Shown piece after piece: positions 1 through 11,150 of a DNA stretch of 45,558 nt. Within the stretch, counting starts at the first letter, position 1, and every line of letters begins with the position of its first letter. The position numbers and the translations under genes were made by a program. The stretch lies in contig MNCI01004978.1 in assembly GCA_015680685.1 (NCBI GenBank), forward strand, positions 248,882-294,439, read 5' to 3'. The stretch is from Gnetum montanum (Eukaryota; Streptophyta; Gnetopsida; Gnetales; Gnetaceae). Under the pieces are notes generated by a model, which was not told the origin of the DNA, did not search any database, and saw only the letters and a list, made by a program, of their open reading frames with translations.

Positions 1-614
1 AATTGAAAAGCATAATTAAGTAGACATAAATATAATAAGAAGTATACAAATATATAAGTATGACATAATGTATACAAAATCATTCATTTCTGCACTACCA
101 GCATATTTTCAACGTCATTGAGACATGGTTTCATAATATTCCATGTTAGAGGATAATCTTTTGAATTCCATCCTGTGTTTTTAATGTAAAAGCTTAAAGC
201 GTTGTAATGAGACATTTCATTTTGTTCAAACAACTTGTGTCATTAGATATGTATATGGTAACACTGTCAACCTGATTAATCCAAAGAAATGATATTAATA
301 GAACAATTAAATACAAAAACAATATAATCAATTCATGCTTTATCAATTTATTAGTTTGATTAGCATTTTTGTTCTCTAAAAGTTTAATATCAAATTTCTT
401 TTATAACTTTGTATAAATTACTGAAAGCATTTGCCAAAATATCAGGAGATTTTGAAAAAATGAGTTGTGCTAACTATTGGGAAAAAATCAGCTGAAAAAA
501 TTGCAAAGTAATGAAGAATTTTTCCACTTGAAAAACTGCAATATTTCATCAATCAGTTACTTATCACAGAATTTTTAACCACTCATAAAAAATCATGTCA
601 ATTAATAAACGCAA
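1..614. other. AT-rich DNA without a recognisable gene
   Basis: No open frame of note and no recognisable protein similarity in any frame. The stretch is AT-rich with short A and T runs and ends where GC content rises at the start of LINE-a. I see nothing that identifies it as exon, LTR or RNA gene. It could be intergenic or intronic. Confidence 0.5.
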
Positions 615-621
615 TTATTGA

Positions 622-1616
622 ATGATTTCACTCCTAAAACAAGTTATGTGTTTACCAATTTTGAAAAATTTGAAATGGGCAGAGCAGGAACTACCGTGGG
701 TGTGGGCATGGCTGTGGGTGCGGGAGCTGATGGAGGAGCTATGGGTTGTGGCTGTGGGTGCAGGTGTTGGCAGAGGAGCTGGAATCGACATGGGAGCCAA
801 CACAGCCGCAAGCGCAGACACAAGTGGGGCTTTGAATGGAGGAACAGCTGCAGGATTGGGGGCCAGATACTCAGCTTGCGCTGATGTTTGGAGCTTGTTG
901 GATGGCCCTGGGTCAGGGATGCCTGCCATGAAGGGTTGGAGGCCAAGGGAGGGTGGCATTGAGGCCTGCTCCCGACAGGAGGGCAGTATGCAGCTCCGAA
1001 TGTGCAGACACTCTAAAAAAGGGGTTGCAACAATGGAACATAGCCTTATTGGAAAGTTTGGGGTCAAGCCTAGGCTGGATTTGATTAAAAAGTGGGCAAA
1101 GACCATGTGGAAAACAAGGGATCTTGAGCTCCGCTGCCTATCAAGGGACCAACTGTTGTTTATTTTCCAATCCATTGAGGAACACGACCACATTCTAGCT
1201 GAAGGACATTGGTTTTACGGGGTGTGAGGTCTTGCCTTGATGCCGTGGAGACTAGGGGTGCGTTAGGAAAAAGACCTTTTTGCTAGAGCGCCAATTTGGA
1301 TTAGGGTGTCGGGATCCCCTAGGATATTTGGATGCCAGACTTTATAGAAGCTTTGGCAGGTTTCTTCAGTGACTTCATAACCCTTGACCAATTCCCTAGT
1401 TCAATGACGAGGATGGGCTTTGCACACTTCTGTGTGTGGCAACCGCTCTTGTCAAAAGTGCTGGTTAAGGAAGTCACACTAGATTTTTTGGACAGTGAGG
1501 AAACTATACGAATTGAATACCAAAACCTTGAGGAACCCACTTCTTTGCCAAAGGTTGCGAAAGGCTGCTCGGTTTGTGGAAAGCCTAGGCACCAGTTGGC
1601 CAACTACAAGGTTTGA
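622..1616 (+). pseudogene. LINE-a ORF1, DUF4283-like with degenerate CCHC knuckle
   Basis: ORF1 proteins of plant L1 elements bind element RNA and chaperone it into particles. The first part has a Gly/Ala-rich stretch (about 680-880), then a DUF4283-like region from about 1040 with LIGKFGVKPRL and later LAEGHWFYGV. Frame 1 is open to 1227, where a stop interrupts it. The similarity continues in that frame to about 1320 and then switches to frame 3 at about 1332, so there is at least one stop and one frameshift. The C-terminal knuckle reads CSVCGKPRHQLANY at about 1567-1610; the fourth ligand is Tyr instead of Cys, which fits a G-to-A change. No functional protein is expected. Confidence 0.75.
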
Positions 1617-2103
1617 AGCAAACCTGAAATGGCAATAAAACATAAGGATAAACCAGCAAAGGAGCCGGGTGGTTTCAGATCCAAAATAGGCATGCAGTCT
1701 TGGTACCCACGGTACTGGTGGCCAAGGAGGGGACTATGGCCATGGAGGGGAATGTGGAGATGGTGCACGTTGCACCTACTAGTGAGTCTTCACCAACATG
1801 GTCCCCTTGCACACCAATGGAGAATGCAGAATAGGTGGGACTGCCGGTTCCAAAGCTCCTGCCTATGGGGAGTTGGGTGACAGTAGTCCACAGGTCATCT
1901 AGACCGCTAATGTTGAAAATTCTTGGGCCACGATTTGGCTTTGCTGAGTTCAGGGGGGAGGCTACTCCAACCTCACCAAGGAGGGCAAGATAGGCCAGCC
2001 CAGTACGCCTATGGCTAGAGGCAAACAAACACATATGGAAATTGACTTGGGGATTTAGAAGACCTTGTGGGAGACCTTCAACAAAAAGTTGTCAGGTCGT
2101 CCA

Positions 2104-5100
2104 TGAAGATTCTATCCTAGAACTGCAGGGGACAGGGTACACCCTACAAAAGAAATACCATGAAAGAGATTGTTTGATGAGAGGGATGTAACATGGTTTG
2201 CTTACAAGAAACGAAGGTACAGTAGTCAGAGTTTGGTTTACTACAATGGGATGGCTGGATGTCGTAGTTGGTGTCATGCAGGGGTAGTGCTAGAGGGCTT
2301 GCCATTCTATCTTGGGCACCACTAGTTTTGGTGGATGAGTCTACTTGGAGCTAGACGGTGCACCTAGCCCAGGCCAACATCTGGCTTACAAATGTGTATG
2401 GTGCATAGAACTGGGAGGTTCGTTTGCAGGAACTACAGCGGGTTGCATCAACATTGCCAAACAAGGAGCAATGGATTTTGATAGGGGATTTTAATCAGTG
2501 TCTCTACCCATGGGAAAAGATTGGAGGAGATGGCACTATTCCTCTTGGTAGCCAGGAAGCACTGGAATTTCTCCGAGAGAATAATCTGGTAGACATGGAC
2601 ATGGATGGATGCAACTTCACATGGAGCAACAGGCGGAAAGGCAAAAATTGAGTGCAATCACAGATCGATCAAGTGTGGGTAAGTACAAGGTTAGTGCTTA
2701 GTTTGATATCCATGTGACAGGTAGCGAGAGACAGGCTTCTAACCACTGTTCACTACTATGCAACCTGTAGTATGCGTGCGCTGTGGCCCTCAAGCCTTTT
2801 CAGTTCAAGCGTACATGGCTCTCTAAGCCATGGCTGAGGTTGTTGGTGTGGAACATATGGCAAGATTATTCTCAAGAGAAGGAACCCAAAGATTTCCTTA
2901 AGCATGGGCTACGAACGCTTAAGATGCAGATCAAGGATAAGGCTGTGGTAGATTAAATACGAGTTTCGAGCTTACCGAGATCAGCTAGTACAAAGATTGA
3001 CTAAAGTGCAGTTAAAATAGGAGTAGGGAGAGGCTCTGATGATTGAGGAGCAATCATTGTTAAGGGATCTGCAGGATCTAGCGCTGGAGGAGGAGGTTTA
3101 CTAGCGGTAACAATCACGAATCACATGGCTTTGAGAGGGGGACAAAAACACATGATTCTTCTTTGCATCAACCAAAGGACATGGGCAGGAGAAGAGCAAA
3201 CTTAGGCTTGTACATGAAGGGGAGGCTACGACTAATGGGGCAAAGATTGTTGAACTAGTGCAACAGCATTGGGGGGAGATCTAGCATGGGGGAGAGATTG
3301 TTCTGGTGTCAATGCCAATTCAACGGGTTATTGGAACCTTTGAAAATTGGGCATTGCTTCATCCTTTCACTTTGTAGGAATTAGAGATGGCAATGGATAC
3401 TATGAAGCCTAATAAGGCGTTGGAGCCTGATGGGTGGCTCATTGAGTTCTTTAAAGAGTTCCTGGATCTTATCGGCGAGAATCTTTTGGATGCCTTTAAT
3501 TATATGTGGCATTGGCAAGAAGGGTGCTGGGAGATCAATTGCTCACAAATCGTTCTGATACCGAAAACTGAAACATCGTCTTCACTAGAGCATTTTAGGC
3601 CAATTGGTGTCTGTAATACCCTTCTCCAAATTTTTACTAAGATGCTAATGCACTGGATGGCACTGCTAATGCCTCATTTGGTAAGGGAGAACTAGGCAAG
3701 GTTTGTGAAGGGTTGATTCCTGCAGAATCAAGTGATCTTGCTGCAAGAAATCCTCCGTTCATACCGGGCTTCAGGTTTCCTTGGGATGTATGTGAAGGTT
3801 GATATAAAGAAAGCCTACAATACTGTAAGTTGGGCAGCGCTAAAGATAATCATGCTAAGGAAAGGCTTTGAACCTACTTTTGTGAACCTTTGTCTTCAAA
3901 TCCAGACATCGGGCAGGTATTTGTTTGATATCGAGGACTGACTATGGGGTTTTGAGGCACCTGGGAGGGGACTACATCAAGGTGATCTATTATCGCCCTT
4001 GCTTTTCATTTTGATGATGGACTCGCTACAAGGATATTGTGAACTAGAGGGATTCCATGGCATGACAGTGGCTAGTGTACACTGTGTTACTGAGCATTAT
4101 GCAAACGACACTATCATGTTTTGTCAAGCGACTGTGCCTTAGGCAGTGGCTCTCTAAAAAGTGCTAGAGCGGATGGCATCGGAGCTAGGGTTAGAAGTCA
4201 ATAAGACAAAGTTTGTGCTGCACCTAGTCAATGTGGAGATGCAGGTGCAGAGTAGGATTTGCCAAGTTTTGGGCATCCTGCCCAGAATGATGATGGAATC
4301 TTATCTTGGGATGCTAGTGTTCAACTGGCACAAGAGGCAAACATGGAATACGCTAGTACATAAATTAGAAAAGAAAACTACACATTGGACAACCCAATTT
4401 TTGTCCCAAAAAGGTTGAATCATTCTTGCCTCATCTATCCTGATGTCTATGGTGAGATTTACGACATCTACGGCTCATCCTCCGATGGGGGTGACCCAAC
4501 GAATCGACCAGATAATCCGACAGTTTGTGTGGTCAAGAGGAAAGTTGGGGCAAAAAGATCCACCTTGTCAACTAGGCAAATACGGCCAAACCCAAGCATG
4601 TGGGGGGAATTGGGATATTGTCTTTCAATGACGAAGTTGTGCTGGGAATGCAACAACTAGCTAACTAGCTGATGGCGCACAAGGAGCGACCTGCACAATG
4701 GATCAATGTTATGCGGTGGAAGTATGGGCTATGGGAGGTTGGACCCAAGGGGTCGTAGTTTTGGCTAAAGTTATGCAAACATATAGCTTAGATGCGGGAA
4801 TGCGGATTGATGGGCAAGCAGCCCAGCGAAATCATTCAACACAAATTTCTGCCGCTACTCAGTTGGAGGGCAATCTGGAGGGGCAAACTACCCAAAAAAA
4901 TTAAGGCTTTTGAATGGTTAATTGCACATAAGGCACTGCTAGTAAGGAATTTTCTGCGGAAGAGAGGAATGGCTATTGACCCCCGATGCCCATTATGCAT
5001 GAGGGAAGAGGAGACCGTTCATCATTTGATTCACCAATGTGCTTACATGATTGCCACATGGCAGGCAGCAGGGCTGGATCCGCCTACTCACATGCACAGG

Positions 5101-5280
5101 GATGAAAAGACAACGGCTATTTTTTGGGCAACATGGAGAAACCAGAATAATCTGATCTTTAGGGCACAAAGCCTATCGTGGCCGTCCACAACTGTTGTTG
5201 CTGGGCTACAGCTGTGGGAGGAAGCAACACATACCATAGGGCTGAAGCAATACCAAGAGCCGACGATGCAAGAGTTCTAG
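2104..5280 (+). pseudogene. LINE-a ORF2 remnant: endonuclease, reverse transcriptase, zinc tail
   Basis: ORF2 would nick target DNA and reverse-transcribe the LINE RNA at the nick. Endonuclease pieces: MKILS-stop-NCRG at 2104, where W is expected at the stop (TGG to TAG), QETKV near 2205, IGDFNQ near 2480, and FTWSNRR near 2615. The RT starts at about 3387 (MDTMKPNKALEPDG) and continues with FRPIGVCN near 3595, VDIKKAYNTVSW near 3798 and GLHQGDLLSP near 3975. The active site at 4098-4109 reads YAND instead of YADD, so the first catalytic Asp is lost. A CPLCMREEETVHHLIHQC zinc-binding tail follows the RT at about 4987-5040. Many in-frame stops and several frame changes leave it inactive. Confidence 0.85.
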
Positions 5281-6655
5281 AAAAATCACACGCTATGGAT
5301 GCTTGTTCAGTAGATTGGGTGGGCAGAGGTGTTGCCTCAGATTGATGGGGTGCCAGACCTTGCGAATGGCACCTTCTTTGGGAATTGGGAGGGGAAAGAG
5401 ACAAATTTTTGAGGTAGAAGAATTCTCTTGACCGAGGTTGCAATGGCGGAAGCTTTAGGCCTGCTGGCGGAAAGAGAAGAGATTTTGCTAGTGTTGCACA
5501 GTTATGCGCCTGCTAATTTTTTCATGGTCAAACACCAAAAACGGCCAGTGGTCATGTACCGCACACTACGCTACTGCCATTTGGCAGCAGATAGCAATGC
5601 TAGTGGACAAATTCTTTGTCCAAGCAAGGACCACCTCGAAGCTATTGGGCATGCATTTTGCTTTTATGCAATGCCTTAGGCACGACGTGGATGTTAATTT
5701 ACCTCATTTCTTGTTAAATTCATTGTGATGTTGAAGACCAAGGAGACATTCTGGCCTTATTTTGGCACTGTGGCAGCATGAAGTTGAGGTGTTGACAGCA
5801 ATGAGACCAACCCCTCGAATGGTCTATCAACGATGGAGATTTAGGTTTGGTCAAGGAGACAATGTGTCGGGCTTAGGCCAAGGTTGGGATGTGGGAAGGG
5901 AATCTAGCTCATCTCATTAAACAAAGGACAAACACAAGTAGGAGTGGCTAACGTGTCCAAAGGTACAGAAGGCATGCAAGGAGGCAACTGAACAACGTAG
6001 GGCAGCCAAACAATAGGTTTGGAAGGCTCATTAGTTGGAACTCGAGGGTGGTTTGCGTATGACTACGAACCTATCGGAAAGACAAAGAGCGAAGCTTCGG
6101 GATCTAATCTACTAGATCCATCTTCAGCTGAGGGCAGCTAGGCTGCAAGTCTTGTGCAATGACCTACATGACGATCTTCATGTGGAGCCTAAATAGGAAA
6201 CATGGTTGGACATAGAGAGGCTACAATAGGGGGCACAAGAGAGTCAGGGTCAAAAGGGATCATTGCCTAAGGCCAAATTGGACAAATACGGGGGAAAAGG
6301 ACTATGCCTAAGGATCCACTGTGAGTTGGATCCTTTGGTTGGGGTATGTTTTGTAGGTGTGCTCTTCAGTCAGTTATTTTTTTCCTGGGAAGCACAATTG
6401 TTCTTTTTGGGTTTTTGGCATTTGATCCTTGTGGTTTGCGTTATTTTTTTGAATGGGTTTTAAAACTATGTTTGCGAGGTTCACCTCTGGACTCTAGGGT
6501 TGGTTCTAGTTTGGTGCTGGTGCATGGCATGGGTGAGGTGGTATGGGAGCTGTCAGCACGCTGAGTGCCACTAATTGATGTTTGGTGGGGTTATTGATCC
6601 CATTTGTAAATATTTCTCTTCCTTTACAATAAAGCCTGAACTTTTCTCAAAAACA
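5281..6655 (+). other. LINE-a 3' segment and 3' end
   Basis: After the zinc tail about 1 kb contains broken frames I cannot assign with confidence. They include a short alpha-helical piece near 6060-6150 and a hydrophobic stretch near 6340-6460 that I take as 3' UTR read-through. The segment ends with an AATAAA-type signal at about 6627 and a short A-rich run near 6648-6655, as expected for a LINE 3' terminus. Confidence 0.5.
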
Positions 6656-7185
6656 GTTTACAAACTCTAATGCATTAAGTAGAGTTCAAAATAAAGATTA
6701 AAAATAGTAATGATCAATGGTTGCTCAATATTAAAATCAGGGGTTTCGCTAAAGCATTATGATTAGTTACAATCTATTCTGAAATTGAAAATGAATTTAG
6801 TATCATGGCCAAACCCAATGGATCTTTTTTAAAGAATAATTGTAAAGATTTCATAGGTGAAACATTTAAATATAATGTGGTATTTGTGCTGAATATTGTT
6901 ATTTGAGCATTTGTGGCTTTGACATAGTGGTTCAAATAATATCAGTGAATAGTCTTAATTTTGTTGAATTGTAAATTACAAGAGATTCTCCTAACTGGAT
7001 ATAGTTAGATATCTGTGCTATTCCATCACATAAATAGGCACAACAATGAAACATGTTGATTTTGTTTCATGCTATTATCTTTTCACAGCTCTTCTTTGTT
7101 GTTTCTTTATAACATAAAATTGAAATATTGCAATTTCAGTTATTCTGTTAAATTTCTACGAAACCAATTCAGTATCTATCATTTA
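6656..7185. other. AT-rich spacer
   Basis: Roughly 530 bases of AT-rich DNA between the LINE-a tail and the RTE fragment. I find no frame, repeat or RNA structure here that I can name. Confidence 0.4.
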
Positions 7186-7930
7186 TTATTATCATCATCC
7201 TAGCCTTGTCCCAACAAAATGGGGTCGGTTACATGAGTTCATTTTTGCCATTCACCTCTATGAAGAGCTAGATGTTTATTTATTTGCAGTTTCTTATATC
7301 ATCTTTGATTGTTTTTCCTCATGTCTTCTTTGGTCTTCATTTCAGTGGATTTCCTGGAATAGTAATATAGCAACCTTTGTTTATAGGCTCATTGTCTGAT
7401 CTTCTTTGCACATGTCCAAACCATCTAAGCCATCATTCTTGTAGCTTATCTGAAATAGAAACCACTCCAAGTCTTCCTTTGATGCCTGTATTATGTAGTT
7501 TATCTCTTCTAGAAACATTCAACATCCACTAAAGCATCTGCCACATTGATTTGTTGTTCACACCTCTTTTGTACTACCCAACATTCTCCACCATATGAAA
7601 TAGCAGGCCTAATTGCTATCCTGTAAAACATTCTCTTCAATTTTATTCATATTCTTTTATCAAATAGAACACCACTAGCCTATCTCCATTTTAACCATCC
7701 TGCCTCAATTCTATTTCTTATATATTTATCAATTTCACCATCTGATTGAAGGATTGATCCTAGGTAACCAAATTGTTGGCAATGAGGGACTTTTTGGCCT
7801 TGAATTATCACTTCTATTTCACTAGTGCTTATGTTGTTATTAAAGTTGCATTCCATATATTATGTCTTACTTTTGCTAATTTTTAAACCTTTTGCTTCTA
7901 GAGAATGTCTTCACTTTTCCATTATCACCA
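7186..7930 (-). mobile_element. RTE-clade LINE, 3' fragment with ATT/ATC-rich tail
   Basis: Read on the minus strand from about 7930, it encodes the region after the RTE active site: LEAKGLKISKSKT, YLGSILQSDGEIDKYI, IRNRIEAGWLKWR, ASGVLFDKRI and AIRPAISYGGECW. The order matches plant RTE elements. It ends with the characteristic RTE 3' end near 7200-7240 (GACCCCATTTTGTTGGGACA) and a short ATC/ATT repeat tail at about 7186-7202. The 5' part is missing, as is usual for LINE insertions. Several in-frame stops, some from TGG, show that it is dead. Confidence 0.85.
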
Positions 7931-9539
7931 ATATCTATCATTAAAAGGAAAACATTGAAGCCCCATAACACCTTAAGAACCTAATACCATATATGTCCTT
8001 TTAACATGGAGTCTTCTAAAACAAAAATGTCAAGGACTGCTATTAAAGTCACCTGTTCTTCCCAAGCCGTGTATTTTATCTTTGATCACCATGTCATTGG
8101 AAAGATTAATGGTCTTAATCATTGGTCAATCAATATAAAAAATAACACTAATCAAGTAAATCAACTAACCAGGATTTTCCATTTTTAATGTTGAGACAAT
8201 TTACTTTGGTGACACGGTAATCAGAGCTTTTACTTCAATTGCGTGAAAAGCATATTTAGATAATATGTTTAAAAAAAAAGACGTTCAGATAGTATGAATT
8301 ACATAACAAAAGATGACAACAAGTGTAAATGATATTGATATCTAATTTACCTATACAACACATTTCCACAAAAGAAGTAACTGTAAATAACGTAATCGCT
8401 GGATTCAAAAGAAATGCCAATACTGTGCATCCAATCATGAAAAGAAATAAACAAGGTTTCCAAACAACAGAACATTTAAGTACATAATCAATAAGCTGAA
8501 AGACACTTCCTTTTAACAAGAAATTTCAAAACAATAATTTAGAAAGGTCAATTGATAGTTTCAGTTTACAGGCAAAAGTTAGATAGAAGATGAGCAAATG
8601 AGGTCTATATAAAGGAAAAACTTTGCTATTTGTTTAGGAAGTCCGTGAGATATTCTGACATAAGAAGCTACAAAACTATAGTCAAACAACCAAAAATGAA
8701 ACCACGAAAGTAGAGACTGTAGCTAGGATATATAATGATAATATTTTTCATATATCCCCAAAACAGAGTAAAGTTCTTTTCAAGAAATATGTTGAAGGAA
8801 AACATAGATGCATTGATTAGATAAAATGTATCGCACCTAATTAACCATATATCCCAGCTCGTTATAATTACTGGTTACAATTATGAAACAACTGAACTTC
8901 TGGGAAAGTAGTATCCTCAAGTACAAGTGATCTGCAAGCATCTCATGTGCTACCTAACAACTTCCTAAAAAACGCAAGAAAATCATACCCTCTTTAAAAC
9001 CAGATGCATTGCAAATTAGTAGGGTTAAATACCCATCAAATAGTGGAGAATATATTTTTCAAAAAAACAGATATAAATCATGGCTACCACACTCTGACTT
9101 GCAATGCAAGTCATTTCATGGTTATAACTTGCACTGGCTGGATGAATTCTTGCCCTAAGCTCAGACTCATTAGATAAACTCTAGCTTAATGATCAGTTTC
9201 TAGGGAGTCCAGTAATCATGATGGAGATAAAACATACAAGAGTGTTGCAGTATTGATACAAAACCAAAGGTGAAATTTACAGAAATGTAGAGAGAAGTAG
9301 AAAATTCTGTTATCACATAGCTTTAACAAGAAGGATAAATGTAAAAAAGTTTTGGCGGATAGTTCTGTTAGCCATATGATTGGAGAATAAGCACTCTAAT
9401 ACTCATTTATAAGAATAAGGGAGACATCCAGGACTGTGTGATCTATAAAGGCATCAATCTCACAAGTCACACCATGAAGTTATGAAAGCTATTTTTTTCT
9501 AAGAGAGTTGATAGAGAAATCTAGGTTTAAGAAGAGGAA
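7931..9539. other. AT-rich non-coding DNA, possibly intronic
   Basis: About 1.6 kb, AT-rich, between two divergent RTE fragments. No frame shows clear family similarity. If the minus-strand exon at 11039-11150 is real, this stretch may lie in one of its introns, but I could not recognise further exons. A weak membrane-like frame at 8256-8519 (-) is discussed among the rejected items. Confidence 0.4.
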
Positions 9540-10545
9540 TCTATATATGATTTTCATTTTCTTGGAAAAAATTTATGATAGTTCCCCAAAGATTATTTGG
9601 TGGGTGTTAAAGAGGAAGAATATTCCTTTTAGGTACATAAAGGCTACCCAAGATATGTATGATAGAGCAACAACTTGACCACAAACTCTCCCATGAAGCT
9701 AGGGCTACACCCAAGGATCTGCTCTAAGCCCTCATTTGTTTGGCATTATTACAGATAAGCTAATTAAAGAAATTCAAGATGATATGCCTTGATATATGCT
9801 CTTTGCTGATGATATTGTTTTTGTGGATAAATATAAGGCAATCTTGGCTACAAAAATAGAGATTTGGAGAAACAACTTAGAATCAAAAAGGTTTGGGATT
9901 AGTCGAAGTAAACGGAACACATGGAATGCATTTTTAATGGAAAAGTGAGTAACAAAGAAATAAAGATTAGAGTTCAAAGCCAAGAAGTTACTAAATGTAT
10001 GCAATTCAGATACTTGGGGTGGTCATTTGTTCAAATGAATGGGGAAATCAATAATGATGTGACAAATTAAATTTTAGCAGGATGGATGAAATAAAGAAAA
10101 GCTAATGGTTTGCTTTGTGATAGGAAAATCCCTGCTAGGCTTAATGGAAAGTTCTATAGAACGACCATGAGATTGGTGATCCTTTATAGTGCAAAATGTT
10201 GGCCTATTAAAGAAAAATATCAAGCTCAATGAATACATGTGGCAGACAGGGATGTTAGGTGTGAATAGAAAAGATCGAATCAACAACTCTTTTACTAAGC
10301 AAAGTTTGGAAGTATCATCCTTTAGTGAGAAAATTAAGGAAAAACATCTTAGATGGTTTGGTCATATGCTAAAAAGATCAGAAAATACACATATTAGAAA
10401 AGGTCACTTTATTAAAGTTCCAAAAAACAACAAAGAGTTAAGGCATAATATATGGGCAGATATCCAAGATTTGAGCATTAGTATCCGCATCCAATACTTG
10501 AGCATCTGTACTTATTTGGCTCTCAGTAGAAGTGAATGGTCGAAA
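9540..10545 (+). mobile_element. RTE-clade LINE fragment covering the RT core and C-terminus
   Basis: On the plus strand the reading matches RTE reverse transcriptase: FLEKIYDSSPKIIWWVLKRK near 9560, QDMYDRATT near 9650, QGSALSPHLFGI near 9717, then IQDDMP and YMLFADDIVFVD near 9772-9832. The FADD catalytic box is kept. Towards the end come GVNRKDRINNSF and KIKEKHLRWFGHM near 10260-10370 and LALSRSEWSKRIEI near 10519-10555. The first half has stops and frame changes; the last part is open from 10189. The upstream endonuclease is absent. The copy is divergent in orientation to the RTE fragment at 7186-7930, and the two overlap in the region they encode. Confidence 0.85.
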
Positions 10546-10806
10546 AGAATTGAAATAGTTTTAGGGAAAAGAATAATGGGAATAAAACAAGATAGATCAA
10601 AATTAAAACAGAGTTTAAATAGTTTTAGGGAAAAGTATAACGGGAATAAAACAAGATAGATCAAAATTAAAAATTCCATGTATAATTGCAATTAAATGGT
10701 CTGACAGAAAAGAATTGAAATAGTTTTAGGGAAAAGAATAACGGGAATAAAAGAAGATAGATCAAAATTAAAAATCCCGTGTCTAATTGCAATTGAAGGG
10801 TCTGAT
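10544..10806 (+). repeat. Three-copy imperfect tandem repeat at the RTE 3' side
   Basis: A unit built on GAAATAGTTTTAGGGAAAAG followed by GGGAATAAAA and GATAGATCAAAATTAAAA occurs at about 10544-10607, 10617-10671 and 10708-10776. The second and third copies also share the following 35 bases, which end in GGTCTGA. The copies differ by a few substitutions and small gaps. The repeat starts just inside the end of RTE coding similarity, so it may derive from the element's 3' UTR. Confidence 0.8.
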
Positions 10807-10920
10807 GTTTACACCAATCTCAATGGTAGGCAACAGCAAAAGAACAAGACTTACCGCAATCGAATTCACAGTATTTAAGCCATGTAAAGGAACACCAACT
10901 AGAATAAACAAAACAAAAAG

Positions 10921-11016
10921 TGATCAAATTTGCAGAAAAAAAGAAAACAGTGTTGGAAAAGAAAACCNATGATCAAATTTGCAGAAAAAAAGAAAACAGT
11001 GTTGGAAAAGAAAACC
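10921..11016. repeat. 47-bp direct duplication flanking a single N
   Basis: Bases 10921-10967 are repeated exactly at 10970-11016, separated by one N at 10968 and one A. A single N between two identical contig ends is the usual signature of an unmerged overlap in scaffolding, so this is probably an assembly artefact. It lies about 25 bases past the splice donor of the putative host exon. Confidence 0.85.
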
Positions 11017-11038
11017 GTGAATTGGGATCACTAATAAC

Positions 11039-11150
11039 CTGCGCAAAACATGTACGAGAGGGCGGCCATGGCGCCGCGCCTAGTAATGGCTTCTGACAAA
11101 TCGGAGGCTGTCCTCGGTAACAACGGCCGATCATCATCCTCCACCGCCAT
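11039..11150 (-). CDS. Putative host gene, first coding exon (nucleotide-sugar transporter-like N-terminus)
   Basis: On the minus strand an ATG at 11150-11148 opens 37 codons plus one base without stops. They start MAVEDDDRPLLPRTASDL and end GAMAALSYMFCA, followed by the donor CAG|GTTATT at 11038. GC content is far above the flanks, and CpG sites are intact, unlike the decayed repeats. The acidic start with DDDRPLL contains a [DE]xxxLL dileucine signal, followed by the start of a hydrophobic helix. From memory, plant nucleotide-sugar transporters of the UGNT1-like group begin with a variable acidic tail, then SYM-CA-VLLV, with the split codon for V at this point. The assignment is inference from a short match. 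Later exons were not recognised and may lie outside the window. Confidence 0.5.

Larger units (their letters stand above)
615..6655 (+). mobile_element. LINE-a: decayed L1-type non-LTR retrotransposon
   Basis: The parts occur in L1 order: a DUF4283-like ORF1 with a degenerate zinc knuckle, an AP-type endonuclease, reverse transcriptase, a zinc-binding tail after the RT, and a 3' end with an AATAAA-type signal followed by an A-rich tail (about 6627-6655). Stops and frameshifts are spread throughout, so it is an old immobile copy. It differs clearly in protein sequence from the LINE-b/c/d family. I could not find a convincing target-site duplication, so both borders are approximate; the left border is placed where the GC-rich ORF1 begins. 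Confidence 0.85.

Noticed and set aside
615-1193. 192-codon minus-strand frame rich in Ala/Pro/His
   Set aside because: It is the antisense of the Gly/Ala-rich LINE-a ORF1, where periodic GC keeps the other strand open.
6263-6564. Hydrophobic small membrane protein
   Set aside because: T-rich 3' part of LINE-a; two overlapping frames are equally hydrophobic, which is a composition effect.
647-6672. GTTTACCAA/GTTTACAAA as LINE-a target duplication
   Set aside because: Only 8 of 9 bases match and the left copy lies inside sequence that may already be element; not distinguishable from chance in AT-rich DNA.
8256-8519. Minus-strand hydrophobic frame (VLAFLLNPAITLFT) as a later exon of the transporter gene
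   Set aside because: LAF-LLN-I-L-T resembles the SLC35 family, but similarity stops after about 20 residues and the conserved NSALT-type motif is absent. The exons that should lie between it and 11039 are not found. Too weak to annotate.
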